Below, in pieces: positions 7,943 through 16,549 of a stretch of 27,258 nucleotides of DNA. Every line of letters begins with the position of its first letter. Within the stretch, counting starts at the first letter, position 1. The position numbers were made by a program, and so were the translations under genes. Source of the DNA: Flavobacteriales bacterium. GTDB taxonomy: Bacteria > Bacteroidota > Bacteroidia > Flavobacteriales_F > PHOS-HE28. The notes beneath the pieces are model-generated. The model searched no databases. It was given only the letters and a program-made list of their open reading frames with translations, and was not told where the DNA came from. The DNA lies in assembly GCA_016710685.1 (NCBI GenBank), contig JADJVC010000019.1, positions 1 through 27,258 on the forward strand, given 5' to 3'.

Positions 7943-9660
7943 TATTCACCGAACCTAAAGCCGCCGCCTTGACTACTGGAGGAGCCTGAGCCCCTAAGAC
8001 GGGCAATGTTGGCGTTTAGAATGTTTTCCGCCATATCAGGGTCTAGGCCATTGGCCGCTGCCTTGGAGCGCACGGCTTGGCGCGCTTGTTTGATCTGTAG
8101 CTCGTATCCGGCAACCGTGGAGCCCTTGCCTACCTTATGAGGGTCACGGACTTTCTTGCGCTCGCGTTCTTCTTCTTCTTTTCGGATGACAGAATCGGGA
8201 TCTTTGGCCTTGGCCAAAAGCAGGCCCGTGTCCCCCGCCAAATCACCAGCGGCTGATACCTTCGGGGATATAAGCCGCCCTCCGGGCAAATGAGCCGCCA
8301 CGGTGTCCCCTGCATCGGCATTTTCTGCCATATCCCGTAGCTCGTGCAGATTCGCAATTGCCTTGGCTGAAAAGTCGATAGTGGCCCGCACTTGATCGGC
8401 GCCCTTCGTTGATGATGCTGAGCCAAGGCCGGGAATCACTTTTTGATCTTGCTTTTCTTCACCCGTAGGCGGCTTGGTTCCGAGCACCTCTTGTTCTAAC
8501 TTTTTCGTCTTCAAGGCTTCTTGGTAGGCCTTGAGCCTGCTCTTGCCGCCGCCACCACCACCTGAGCGTTGCGTCTGCTCAATCACGGCGGTTCCCAAAT
8601 ACTTCTGCATGCTCGCTTGAGCGGATGCAAGCCGTTTGGCCTCAGCTTGCGCAGCCATTTCATCAAGGGCTGCGCGCTTGTCTTCTTCTTGGGTGGCTTC
8701 TTTGGCGGCTTGCACGCGGCGGATAAAGTCGGTGTAAAGCTGATCTCGGTACACCGCCCCTGCGGCTTCTTCATCCCCGAGCGCGTTCACGCTTTGTGAG
8801 TAGCTATCCTTGGCTTCTGCCAATAGCTCTTTGTTCTTTTGCAGATTGGCGCCTTGCGCTGCGACGTTGCGCTCGATGGTGTTTTCCACAAGGTCCATGG
8901 CCACGTTGCGGGTGCCTTTGATGCTCGCCCCGATTTGACCAAGGCCAATGGCAATAGCCGCAAAGATGCGCCCTACCCCTCCGGTTTCTTTCCACAAAGC
9001 ATCAGGATCAATCTTGGCGTTTTCAACTTCCGCTCGTTTTTCCTGCACAAGCTTGCCGTACTCATCGGCCCTATCTTGCATGACTTGCTTGCGCTCTTGG
9101 AGCTTTCTATCAAAGTCGCGCTGCCTTGCATCGAGCAGCTCTTGCTCGTTGAGCATCTGTTCTTGACGGTCAATCGATGTTTGCTTTTGGTCATCGATGA
9201 GCTTTTGCTCTTTGGCCCGTAAGGCCTGGTTTTGCTCTTGGAGCTTTTTCGCGGCCTCGATATCCTCCGGGCTTTGCGGCGCCATTTGGATCTCGCGGGT
9301 GAGCGTTTGCTTACGCAAAGGTCCGCCGCCACCACCACGGCCAGCCGTGGCAATATCCACTAAGTCCGCAAGCGGGACGCCCGGCTGTTGCTCGTCGAGT
9401 GCGGTAGGCTCGGATGCAGGAGCGCTTGGCGCCGTCAAATCCACCGATACGCCACCGCCTTGGCCTCTGGTTTCTGCGTCTGCGAGAGCTTGGGCTTGCT
9501 GCACGCGGGCATCAAGGCGCTGATCTGCTGGTAACGGGACAAAGCCAAAACTTGGCTCTGGAGCAGCGGGGGCAGGTGGTGGCGGTGGTGCAGGCGGCGC
9601 CATGCCTGACTCATCCGGCACTTCCTCCATCTGCCCCGTATATTGATTGAAAACACGCAT
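7942..9660 (-). CDS. Probable internal virion protein with long coiled coil, 572 aa
   Basis: ATG 9660 (MRVFNQYTGQMEEVPDE). Residues 21-35 are a Pro/Ala tract. Residues about 130-215 are strongly coiled-coil (Gln/Glu/Lys-rich, e.g. KLIDDQKQTSIDRQEQMLNE). Residues about 226-245 are hydrophobic (RIFAAIAIGLGQIGASIKG), followed by more Ala-rich helix and a Gly/Ser-rich C-terminus. The hydrophobic patch flanked by helices resembles proteins ejected with phage DNA. It is coupled to the downstream 935-aa gene by a one-base overlap and follows the S74-containing gene, so these three are likely co-assembled in the capsid. No named family is recognised. Confidence 0.65.
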   Translation of the reverse strand: MRVFNQYTGQMEEVPDESGMAPPAPPPPPAPAAPEPSFGFVPLPADQRLDARVQQAQALADAETRGQGGGVSVDLTAPSAPASEPTALDEQQPGVPLADLVDIATAGRGGGGGPLRKQTLTREIQMAPQSPEDIEAAKKLQEQNQALRAKEQKLIDDQKQTSIDRQEQMLNEQELLDARQRDFDRKLQERKQVMQDRADEYGKLVQEKRAEVENAKIDPDALWKETGGVGRIFAAIAIGLGQIGASIKGTRNVAMDLVENTIERNVAAQGANLQKNKELLAEAKDSYSQSVNALGDEEAAGAVYRDQLYTDFIRRVQAAKEATQEEDKRAALDEMAAQAEAKRLASAQASMQKYLGTAVIEQTQRSGGGGGGKSRLKAYQEALKTKKLEQEVLGTKPPTGEEKQDQKVIPGLGSASSTKGADQVRATIDFSAKAIANLHELRDMAENADAGDTVAAHLPGGRLISPKVSAAGDLAGDTGLLLAKAKDPDSVIRKEEEERERKKVRDPHKVGKGSTVAGYELQIKQARQAVRSKAAANGLDPDMAENILNANIARLRGSGSSSSQGGGFRFGE

Positions 9661-9663
9661 CGA

Positions 9664-11820
9664 TTATCTCGCTGATCGCTTCATGCCCTTTTTACGCTCA
9701 AGGTCCTGCATCGCCTCGAAAAACGCATCCCGTAAGCCCTGCTCGATGTTGGGGCCAAGGGCCTCTAATCGCTCATCCTCGGCCCTTCTAAGCACGGAGT
9801 TCTCGTCGCCTCGCATCACGTCTTTAGCCTCTGATCTCATGGTGTCGCCTAAGCCCCGTTCAAGCCCCTCCACCCGTTCATTGAGCCTTGCGTTCGCCGC
9901 AAGCGATGCCATGGCGGCTTTGTTGGTATCCACTACCTTGCCCTCTGGTGTATCGATCACCATCGAGCGGCCCACAGGCGAGCGCTCAAGGTCCTGCGCC
10001 ATCACCCCGTATTGCCGCCCTTCGGGATTATTGCCCAAGGCTTTCTGCAAAAGGCGGCCCTTTTCGTTGTACTCAAAGCCATAGGGCTTAGTCTTTGCCA
10101 TCATGTCATCGAGCATGTGCGCTTTCATCTTTGACTCGCGATCGGAGAATGAAAACGGCATCACGCCTCCACCTATCGGACCGGACACCCTGCCAGAGGA
10201 ACGCCCCGGTCCACCCCCGCCAAGCTGCGCCCTGATGGCGTCCATTGACGATTGCCAACCGCCTTGCGATCTCGCGGGCGTCCTGCCCACCATGGGCGTG
10301 TAGCCGTTGGCTTGATTGGCTCGGTTCATCATCGCCGCGCCCTGGCCCAGCGCCTTAGTGGCCTTCTTAAGCTCCTTGCCGCTAGCGCTCGCTGCGGCTT
10401 GGTCTGCATCGCTCTTGCGCTTTTGGAATAATCCTTTCATGGCGGCAAAGAACCCGTCCCCGTCTTCTTGGTCTTTGAGGTCTTCTTTTTCCTCACCCGA
10501 TAATGCCTCTACGGGACGTACCCCCTGCTCCTCTTGGCGGGCCTCGTGAGGCAGGGCGCGCTTGAGGATGTCGTAAAGCTCCTCATCCTCGGGACTTCTT
10601 GACGATGCGCCAATGCCGCGCATGCCTCTTGTGTTTGATGCGTATTTGTCTTTCATTGCCCCGTCCTCCAGCCGCCTTTTTTCCGTGTCGGATAATGCAG
10701 CCATGAAGTTATCAAGCTCGTTTTGCCCATCGTCTTCAAATCGAATCGCGTCCTTGACCCGAGCATCAGAGGCCATGGCGCCCATGACGGCGCCGCCCGT
10801 AGAGGCACCGGTGCCCACGATGTCCATGTATTTGTTCCACTCCTGCTGCTCACGCTTCATATCCAGCTCAGCCTGAGCCATCTTCAGCTCTTTACCCTTG
10901 AACTGATTCTGGATCTGATTCTGCATCTGATTGTACTGCGTGCCGATGTCCGATTGCCCAAGCTGCGCGTTGCTTATCCCCTGACCACCGGTGAGCGCAG
11001 CAAGGTTGCCCATTGCGCCGATCTGCGTGGCGGACATCTGCCCTAAGCTTCGCTCCGCTTCGCCAACTTCAGCCGCTCTTGCCGTCATAAGACTCTGCAG
11101 ATTCTGCGCTTGCATCCCCGCGTTGGCGTGCATCCCTTGGCGCTGAGCTAACCCGCTGCCAGAGCGCGAGGAAGCCGCCATGGCCATGGCTTGCCGAAAC
11201 GCATCATCTTTGGATTGCAAATAGGCTTTGTCCGATACGAGCCCTTCGCCCTGAGCGCGCTTGTTTGCCATGCCGATGGCATCCACGAGCCCCTGAGATC
11301 CAAACGCGGTATCCGCGAGATACTGATCGCGCCGTCCTCGGTCTTCTATCTCATAGCCAAGGCGGCGCTCGATGGTCTCAAACGCCAAATCCCGCATCCG
11401 CTTTTCATCACGAAAGCGCGTTAGCTCCTCGGGGGTGACGCTGATCTTTTGCGTGAGCCCCTGGGCCTTGGAAATGGCCATCTGGTATTTTTCCTCAGCC
11501 TCTGCTTTGAGCCTGGGGTCTTGCGTTGTATCTGCAAGTTGGCGGTATCTTTGAGCAGTGAGGATTTGGCCCGTGTAGGCTCGGGTATCGAGCCCCTTAT
11601 TCGCCATCAAATCAAAGACTTCATCGGTGACACCTGCAATGTCTTGCGTGGTGTAGGGCGTGGCATTTTCGCCAATCTGATAATGCCTCATCTGCGAGGC
11701 GGCATCCGGGCTCGCGGGGTTGAATACGAATTGCGCCGCAGATGTGCGCCCTTGGGGGATCGCGTGCTGCGTTTCGTACGGTGTCGTTAGCTTTTCTCTT
11801 GTAACCGCTGATCGTGCCAT
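9664..11820 (-). CDS. Virion protein with internal S74-type intramolecular-chaperone-like region, 718 aa
   Basis: ATG 11820 follows the nozzle-like gene stop closely; GAGGGT lies upstream as ribosome site. Residues 1-345 are helical and Gln/Ala-rich. Residues 351-376 read SDARVKDAIRFEDDGQ then ELDNFMAAL, and residues 559-660 read SDRESK, YGFEYN (580-585), YGVMAQDLERSPVG (604-617), then VDTNKAAMASLAANARLNER. The SD.R.K opening, VMAQ(D/E)xE core and VD..KA tail are the hallmarks of Peptidase_S74/endosialidase-type chaperone domains, which trimerise and often self-cleave at the Ser of SD. Here the opening occurs twice, separated by about 200 residues, and about 60 helical residues follow the domain. 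Proteins of this kind are common in uncultured podoviruses; cleavage is inferred, not shown. Confidence 0.75.
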   Translation of the reverse strand: MARSAVTREKLTTPYETQHAIPQGRTSAAQFVFNPASPDAASQMRHYQIGENATPYTTQDIAGVTDEVFDLMANKGLDTRAYTGQILTAQRYRQLADTTQDPRLKAEAEEKYQMAISKAQGLTQKISVTPEELTRFRDEKRMRDLAFETIERRLGYEIEDRGRRDQYLADTAFGSQGLVDAIGMANKRAQGEGLVSDKAYLQSKDDAFRQAMAMAASSRSGSGLAQRQGMHANAGMQAQNLQSLMTARAAEVGEAERSLGQMSATQIGAMGNLAALTGGQGISNAQLGQSDIGTQYNQMQNQIQNQFKGKELKMAQAELDMKREQQEWNKYMDIVGTGASTGGAVMGAMASDARVKDAIRFEDDGQNELDNFMAALSDTEKRRLEDGAMKDKYASNTRGMRGIGASSRSPEDEELYDILKRALPHEARQEEQGVRPVEALSGEEKEDLKDQEDGDGFFAAMKGLFQKRKSDADQAAASASGKELKKATKALGQGAAMMNRANQANGYTPMVGRTPARSQGGWQSSMDAIRAQLGGGGPGRSSGRVSGPIGGGVMPFSFSDRESKMKAHMLDDMMAKTKPYGFEYNEKGRLLQKALGNNPEGRQYGVMAQDLERSPVGRSMVIDTPEGKVVDTNKAAMASLAANARLNERVEGLERGLGDTMRSEAKDVMRGDENSVLRRAEDERLEALGPNIEQGLRDAFFEAMQDLERKKGMKRSAR

Positions 11821-11821
11821 A

Positions 11822-14800
11822 TCAAACCCTCAAGGCAGCCGCTTGCTGCTTGTAAAGACCCTTTTTGATGCCCACATCGAGCGTAATCCCAGCGAGCGCA
11901 TAGCCCCTGCCCTTGGTTTCCAGGGTGTCGGCAAAGATCTGCACGCGAAACTTCACGCTTTGTACTTTTTGCCTGCTTAGCGTGAGTTCGGGCTGATCTT
12001 GAACGGCGCCTGAAAGCGCGGGTGCGTTCCAGGTCTTGGTCTGCGCTATCGTGTTTACGTAGTCGTAGTACACGTAGACCGTCATCGAACCGTTCCCATC
12101 GTCGGCGAGCTTCCGTAGCAAAAACATCGCACGGCGCACACGTTGGGTGCCTTGGATACCCGCAAGTTTGATCCATGGCGTTTGATACAAAAGAGTGATG
12201 CTGGTAGCCCCTGCGTTATCCGTGCTCGATGATGACGCCTCGTAACGCACATCCCCTGAGCTTGTCAGGTAGATCAACTGATCTTGCTCATCGTCCACGA
12301 CATTGGTCCACAACGTGGCTGCTTTTTGATTGATAAGAAGCCGTGACCATCGATTGTAAAGATAGCTATAATACAGGGTGACCGATGAGCTTCTTACGCC
12401 AAAGCGCACTTGATGTTTGTGCGGGATGGCCACTGCGCTGCAAAGCGTGGTGGGGTCGGTATCGTCCACCGGAATGCCCAGCGGCTGCACCTGCAAGTTG
12501 CGGCCAATGGCGTGTACCCCGGAGCTATGGGCAAACATCAAGCCTTCTGGATAACTGACCACCGTGGCAGGCTGAATGCAGCCCACATTGGTTTGCACTT
12601 GTTCGTAGGCGTAATCTCCGCCTTGGCCTAGGTTATTGGGGCCCTGGCCATAAATGACAAAGATCGAATCGCGTTTGAACACCACGATCTTATCATCCAA
12701 GCGCCCGAGCGCAATATTATCGCCGCCTGCGGGGATGGATAGGCGCAATGCAGAGCTAAACTCGGGGAAAATGCCAGGCTGAAACTCTTTGGTATACCAC
12801 ACCGATGTTTTGTCATCCGATGGGATGGCCCACATGCGCTTAGAAGTAACGAGGATATCGTCAGTTGCAAACATCGACTGAGTCTCAAGCTCGCCCGAGT
12901 CGGTGTAAAGAACCTCGTTATCGGCGATCACCGCATCGGTATTGGCGGCGCCATCGGAGAAGGTGGCTCCAAACATCGTACCAACGCGATAAAACACCGA
13001 CCCGCCATCGGTTGTGCGGTAAATGGCCAGGTTTAGTCCGTAGGTGTAATATCCAGAATTTGCGACCCTAAAGAGCTTTGCAGCGATGCTCGCCCCCGTG
13101 GCCCCACGCTGGGATTCCACAACGTTGGATGGTGCCGAACGATGCAACAGACCGTTGGCATCGGTAAACTCAACCACGGCGCGGTAAAAATACGCCCCCG
13201 CAGCGCCGCCGCCCGTGGCAGCCGCACTCATGATAAAAGGCGGGCTCACCGGCGCAACCTCGTATTCACACGTTTGGTCAACACCGGCCGTGCAGCCACC
13301 GGAAAATAGCGCCGCGCCTGCATAGCGCTCGGCTCCTATGTCAGCACCCGTTGCGATGTACGGGGTCAGCTCATACACGGTCGGTATTATCGCCGATGCG
13401 TTATACTTGCTCGCGTTGAGATAGATTCTGGAGCCTTGCGATCCGGCCGTTCCTGTGGATGGCCGATCTAAAATATATTGGCCAGCGTCCATGACGGCGC
13501 CTTGCAACACTTCGTCAAATGCAGAGATTTTTGAAACAACGTTGAGTTGCGTGCCATCGTGGTTATCGGACTGAGAAAACGTGATGCCGATGGCGCCATC
13601 GAGCGCTTTTTGATCGCCATTCATGTCTGGCACGACGTAAATGCACAGCGTGTTATCGAGCAAAAATAAATCACTGTACAAAAACGCACTTGCAAACTGT
13701 TGCCCGCTGGCAAAGTCAGCTTGCGTCAGTACGCCACCAGTGGCCTTGAATTCCCGCGTTGTGATCAGCGTTCCAGGTGAGGTTAGGCCAGCGGCAACGG
13801 TGCAGTGCGCAACAATGTACGAATCGGCTACCGTTCCATAGCCATTTGGCGTTTGAATGATGCTGATCTGATTGAGGGTGCCCCCGTTGTAATCTGAGCC
13901 CGTGTAACTGTTTAGTGTTGCAAAAGATGTGTCGATCTCAAAGAAATGCAGCCTATTGGTGGCGTTGACACGAGCAACGATGACATAACCGGTGCCGTAT
14001 GTGTTGATAGCCACGCGATCATAGGATGCAGCGCTGAACGATGCCGAGGATGCGCTAAGTTCGGCATCTGTGCCGAGCGTGTAGACCGTAACCCCGCCCG
14101 CTCCGTTACGCAAAACGACGGCCGGGGGTACCGATGCGGACACGCCATGACATACATCAAAAAGCTGCCCAGCGGGCGAGGCCACTGCGGCGGTGCTCCA
14201 ATCCATGGTGTGGGTAGTTGTGTCATAAACAAAATGCCTCAGCCCATCGTTCCCTTGGTGTGACACGATAAGCGAAACATAGCGCGTGCTATGTTTCGCG
14301 ACCTTGAAAATAATACCTGATGATGAAGACGCGGACCCCGTGGCATAGTCTGCAAGGTCTACGTTGAACACTACATCGTTTGTTTCTGTATCGATCACGG
14401 TGGCAATAATCGTTTGGGTTCCGCCGCTGGTTGTGAGTTGCTTTGTGAACGTGACAAGGTAGCCGCTTTGCTCCGCTGCTTGCACAAAAGGACGTGTCAG
14501 ATTTGCACTGGCCATCCCTGTGGTAAGCTCTTGACCGTAAGGAACGGGCCTTGTGACATACGGGCGCTGCGTTACAGGCACCACGCGGTTCAAGGCAGAC
14601 CATGCGCTTTGTGACTGCTCGTATAGATAGGTCCCTTCGCTGGTTTTAGCCGCCAGCAAATAGCGGTTGGCACCGATGGTGTGAACCGTACCAGAGCCAG
14701 GATCATCAAGCGCCGTCCAGCCGTTGCGCTTGACAATCTCGCCGTTCTTGTCAAACACCGCATCAAACATCAACGTCGAGGCGGGCGCCTCCACGAGCAC

Positions 14801-14866
14801 CGGCGAGGCTTTATCGTTCAGCCCCCCGTCCACCGGAATGTTGACAAGCTGCCACTGCAGAGCCAT
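11822..14866 (-). CDS. Large tail protein, nozzle-like (T7 gp12-type architecture suspected), ~1014 aa
   Basis: ATG 14866 overlaps the upstream stop (TGATG); an in-frame GTG twelve bases earlier is less likely. The N-terminus reads MALQWQLVNIPVDGGLNDK, then DAVFDKNGEIVKRNGWTAL, a pattern like podovirus nozzle proteins, which open with a GG(I/L) segment and a G..KR.G motif. The remainder is almost wholly beta-rich with repeated Tyr/Val/Thr strands, consistent with a beta-propeller-like tail assembly. A closing region (about 900-1000) contains LAGIQGTQRVRRAMFLLRKL. It is placed after adaptor and small virion genes and before ejection proteins, as expected for the tail nozzle. Similarity is by architecture only; a fold prediction would settle it. 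Confidence 0.65.
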   Translation of the reverse strand: MALQWQLVNIPVDGGLNDKASPVLVEAPASTLMFDAVFDKNGEIVKRNGWTALDDPGSGTVHTIGANRYLLAAKTSEGTYLYEQSQSAWSALNRVVPVTQRPYVTRPVPYGQELTTGMASANLTRPFVQAAEQSGYLVTFTKQLTTSGGTQTIIATVIDTETNDVVFNVDLADYATGSASSSSGIIFKVAKHSTRYVSLIVSHQGNDGLRHFVYDTTTHTMDWSTAAVASPAGQLFDVCHGVSASVPPAVVLRNGAGGVTVYTLGTDAELSASSASFSAASYDRVAINTYGTGYVIVARVNATNRLHFFEIDTSFATLNSYTGSDYNGGTLNQISIIQTPNGYGTVADSYIVAHCTVAAGLTSPGTLITTREFKATGGVLTQADFASGQQFASAFLYSDLFLLDNTLCIYVVPDMNGDQKALDGAIGITFSQSDNHDGTQLNVVSKISAFDEVLQGAVMDAGQYILDRPSTGTAGSQGSRIYLNASKYNASAIIPTVYELTPYIATGADIGAERYAGAALFSGGCTAGVDQTCEYEVAPVSPPFIMSAAATGGGAAGAYFYRAVVEFTDANGLLHRSAPSNVVESQRGATGASIAAKLFRVANSGYYTYGLNLAIYRTTDGGSVFYRVGTMFGATFSDGAANTDAVIADNEVLYTDSGELETQSMFATDDILVTSKRMWAIPSDDKTSVWYTKEFQPGIFPEFSSALRLSIPAGGDNIALGRLDDKIVVFKRDSIFVIYGQGPNNLGQGGDYAYEQVQTNVGCIQPATVVSYPEGLMFAHSSGVHAIGRNLQVQPLGIPVDDTDPTTLCSAVAIPHKHQVRFGVRSSSVTLYYSYLYNRWSRLLINQKAATLWTNVVDDEQDQLIYLTSSGDVRYEASSSSTDNAGATSITLLYQTPWIKLAGIQGTQRVRRAMFLLRKLADDGNGSMTVYVYYDYVNTIAQTKTWNAPALSGAVQDQPELTLSRQKVQSVKFRVQIFADTLETKGRGYALAGITLDVGIKKGLYKQQAAALRV

Positions 14867-15168
14867 CAAAACACCCACAACGAAATGGTTTGTGTGCCCG
14901 ATGAAGAATGAAGCTTGATGAACTTCGTTTCATCGGTGGACGGCTGATTGTAAATCACAGCCGCGCCCGTCTTATTGATGACCAAAAAACCACGCCACGC
15001 CCGCCCGAGTTTATGCGGCACATCGGTGCCAGAGGTTGTCACCACTTGTTCCTCTAGCATCGAGCCGTTGAAAATCGGGTTACTGTCAACCTGAGCGGCA
15101 AGAACGCGGGTGTCATCGGCAAACTTCTGCGATGCAAACGAGTCAAGCTGGTGGCGTTGAATAGGCAT
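14866..15168 (-). CDS. Small virion protein, 100 aa
   Basis: ATG 15168 (MPIQRHQLDSFASQKFADD). Residues about 20-50 are helical (LAAQVDSNPIFNGSMLEEQV), followed by beta-strands (AWRGFLVINKTGAAVIYNQP) and a Thr/Ser-rich end. The arrangement resembles small podovirus tail or fibre-attachment proteins, but no family can be named. It lies between the frame-broken 121-aa virion protein and the large nozzle-like protein, and its stop overlaps the latter's start, so co-translation is likely. Confidence 0.6.
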   Translation of the reverse strand: MPIQRHQLDSFASQKFADDTRVLAAQVDSNPIFNGSMLEEQVVTTSGTDVPHKLGRAWRGFLVINKTGAAVIYNQPSTDETKFIKLHSSSGTQTISLWVF

Positions 15169-15176
15169 TCAACCCT

Positions 15177-15544
15177 TTATGTGGTGGATGTGTTCTTTGC
15201 GACGATCATGTATGTGACGGTGCAGGACAAAAGATCCGCCGCAGCGGGCGTATCGGCTGAGAGAACGAAGAACTCCACGTAGGTGGTGCCCATCGTTTTG
15301 ATCTGTATAATCACTTCCACGTCATCGGTCGCCTTGATCACCTGGGCGGTTGCAAACAAAATCGCTGGGAAACTTCTGCGAGAACGTGACGCGGTAAACG
15401 CCCGTCGCGGGTTTCGTGATCGGCCACGTGCTTGGAGCCCGAGACCAAGGTGGGATCTCCCGATCCATCCGTCGTGAAGCTTCCGCAAACCAGCGTGGTG
15501 CTCGGGTTTTGACTTACAACTTGGTAATATTTCTTCGATGCCAT
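15177..15544 (-). CDS. Small beta-rich virion protein broken by two one-base insertions, ~121 aa
   Basis: ATG 15544 with an AAGGAAA ribosome site. The first frame gives MASKKYYQVVSQNPSTTLVC to SGSKHVA. The second frame continues ITKPATGVYRVTFSQKF, and the third gives FPAILFATAQVIKATDDVEV to the stop at 15177. Each switch is solved by removing one base: near 15419-15426 (GGCCGATC) and in the CCC run at 15367-15369. The 368 bases minus two gives exactly 121 codons plus stop. The rebuilt protein has regular alternating strands, like small decoration or tail proteins with a beta-sandwich. Two shifts of the same sign within 60 bases point to base-call errors rather than programmed frameshifting. 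Confidence 0.68.
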
Positions 15545-15568
15545 GGTGCGTTTTCCTTTCGATTCTAA

Positions 15569-16241
15569 CTATTCAAACATTCCAAACACTTCGTCGTAAT
15601 CGCCCTTGACGTCTTGGATGCCGGTGTAGCCCATGACATCGCGCTCTGTGGCCCGCTCGTCGATCTCTTGTTCAATCTTGTTTTTTAGAGCCATCAACTC
15701 GCTGGAATCGCTTTCGCCCTTGATGCGCACCTTGATGGCGGCATCGAGGATGCCGTACTCCTCCCAGCCGTTGATGCCATCGAACGTGTCCCCATCTGCC
15801 GTAAGAACCGTAAACGCCGGGATGTACCAAATCCTCGTTGGATAGACGCCATCGGGCGTTGGGTAGAGCCTGATGCTGGTGCGTCCGCGGAGCAGGTAAC
15901 GGCGCGGCGCGGCCTGCTCGTCCAAGGTCATTGCCCATTGAGTGCAGATGCAGCCGCTCAAGCCTTGTGTAGCTCCCGCTATGCTGGACCTCCATCTTGA
16001 TCAGCTTCCAAAACAAGGCGGGTAGCGTGTATTCCGCCGTCCCTGCCGCGGTGGTGATGGCGGTGGATAGCGTCAAATCATACGCTTCAGGGTCCGCCAT
16101 GTAGGCCATCTCGTAGACCTTGCGAAGCCCAAGGTTGAGCCAGCGGTCAATCATCGCATTGGTGACAAATCCCGTATCTGGCTCATCGGCCAAATCCCGC
16201 ACCTCTTGGCGCATTTGCGTGAGCGTGCGTGTGACGGCCAT
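15569..16241 (-). CDS. Head-tail adaptor candidate with one frame break, ~223 aa
   Basis: ATG 16241 begins MAVTRTLTQMRQEVRDLADE, then VTNAMIDRWLNLGLRKVYEM, a helical start typical of phage connector or adaptor proteins. The first frame is sensible through RLERLHLHSMGNDL. The second frame resumes DEQAAPRRYLLRGRTSIRLY, then FDGINGWEEYGILDAAIKV and ends at 15569. Removing one G of the GG at 15922-15923 joins them, and 672 bases give 223 residues exactly. Uncorrected, the first frame would run on as an Arg/His-rich nonsense tail. Location three genes before the nozzle-like protein and just after the capsid genes supports a connector bridging portal and tail. The family (P22 gp4-like versus T7 gp11-like) is not resolved. 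Confidence 0.72.
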
Positions 16242-16244
16242 GGG

Positions 16245-16475
16245 CTAGTCCTCCTTGGAGCCGTACCCATTCATGCAAAGCTCTATCGTGCTCTTGAGAG
16301 CCTCGGCGATGTCATCGGCTGAGGCATTCGGATCTTTGACAAGCTCCGCGAACTCCTTGGCTGAGGCACTAAGTCCGTCATCCTCGGATTCGTCTTCATC
16401 GTGTCCCATAGGATCTTCCCCCTCGGCCTTGGCCTTTGGTTTGATCCCAAAACTAATCAGCATTCCCTTTGGCAT
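16245..16475 (-). CDS. Small acidic hypothetical protein, 76 aa
   Basis: ATG 16475 with an AGGGGG ribosome site three bases upstream. A short basic/hydrophobic start (MPKGMLISFGIKPKAKAEGE) is followed by a very acidic segment (DEDESEDDG) and an amphipathic helix (ASADDIAEALKSTIELCM). Immediately downstream of the major capsid gene, so it could be a minor head or assembly protein, but the role is unknown. Its stop is three bases before the adaptor start. Confidence 0.6.
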   Translation of the reverse strand: MPKGMLISFGIKPKAKAEGEDPMGHDEDESEDDGLSASAKEFAELVKDPNASADDIAEALKSTIELCMNGYGSKED

Positions 16476-16505
16476 GATCCCCCTTTTTCTCCGCTTAGGA
16501 GATGC

Positions 16506-16532
16506 CCCGGCAGGTGGCGAAACCTACCCGGG
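16506..16532 (-). terminator. Strong hairpin after the major capsid gene
   Basis: In the minus-strand RNA the arms CCCGGGTAGGT and ACCTGCCGGG pair around a six-base loop, with ten pairs, one bulged G and one G-U wobble that works only in the minus-strand transcript. It lies in the 74-bp gap after the capsid stop (16550). No U-run follows, so this is not a textbook intrinsic terminator; it may attenuate transcription or protect the 3' end of capsid mRNA. Confidence 0.5.
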
Positions 16533-16549
16533 CCCCACATGACCACCGA

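Noticed and set aside
15340..15430. Programmed ribosomal frameshift like the tail-assembly chaperone (G/GT) pair
   Set aside because: Two shifts of the same sign close together, no slippery heptamer, and no tape-measure gene downstream, so insertion errors fit better.
16500..16540. Classical Rho-independent terminator after the capsid gene
   Set aside because: The stem is strong but no U-run follows on the transcribed strand, so it is listed only as a hairpin/possible weak terminator.
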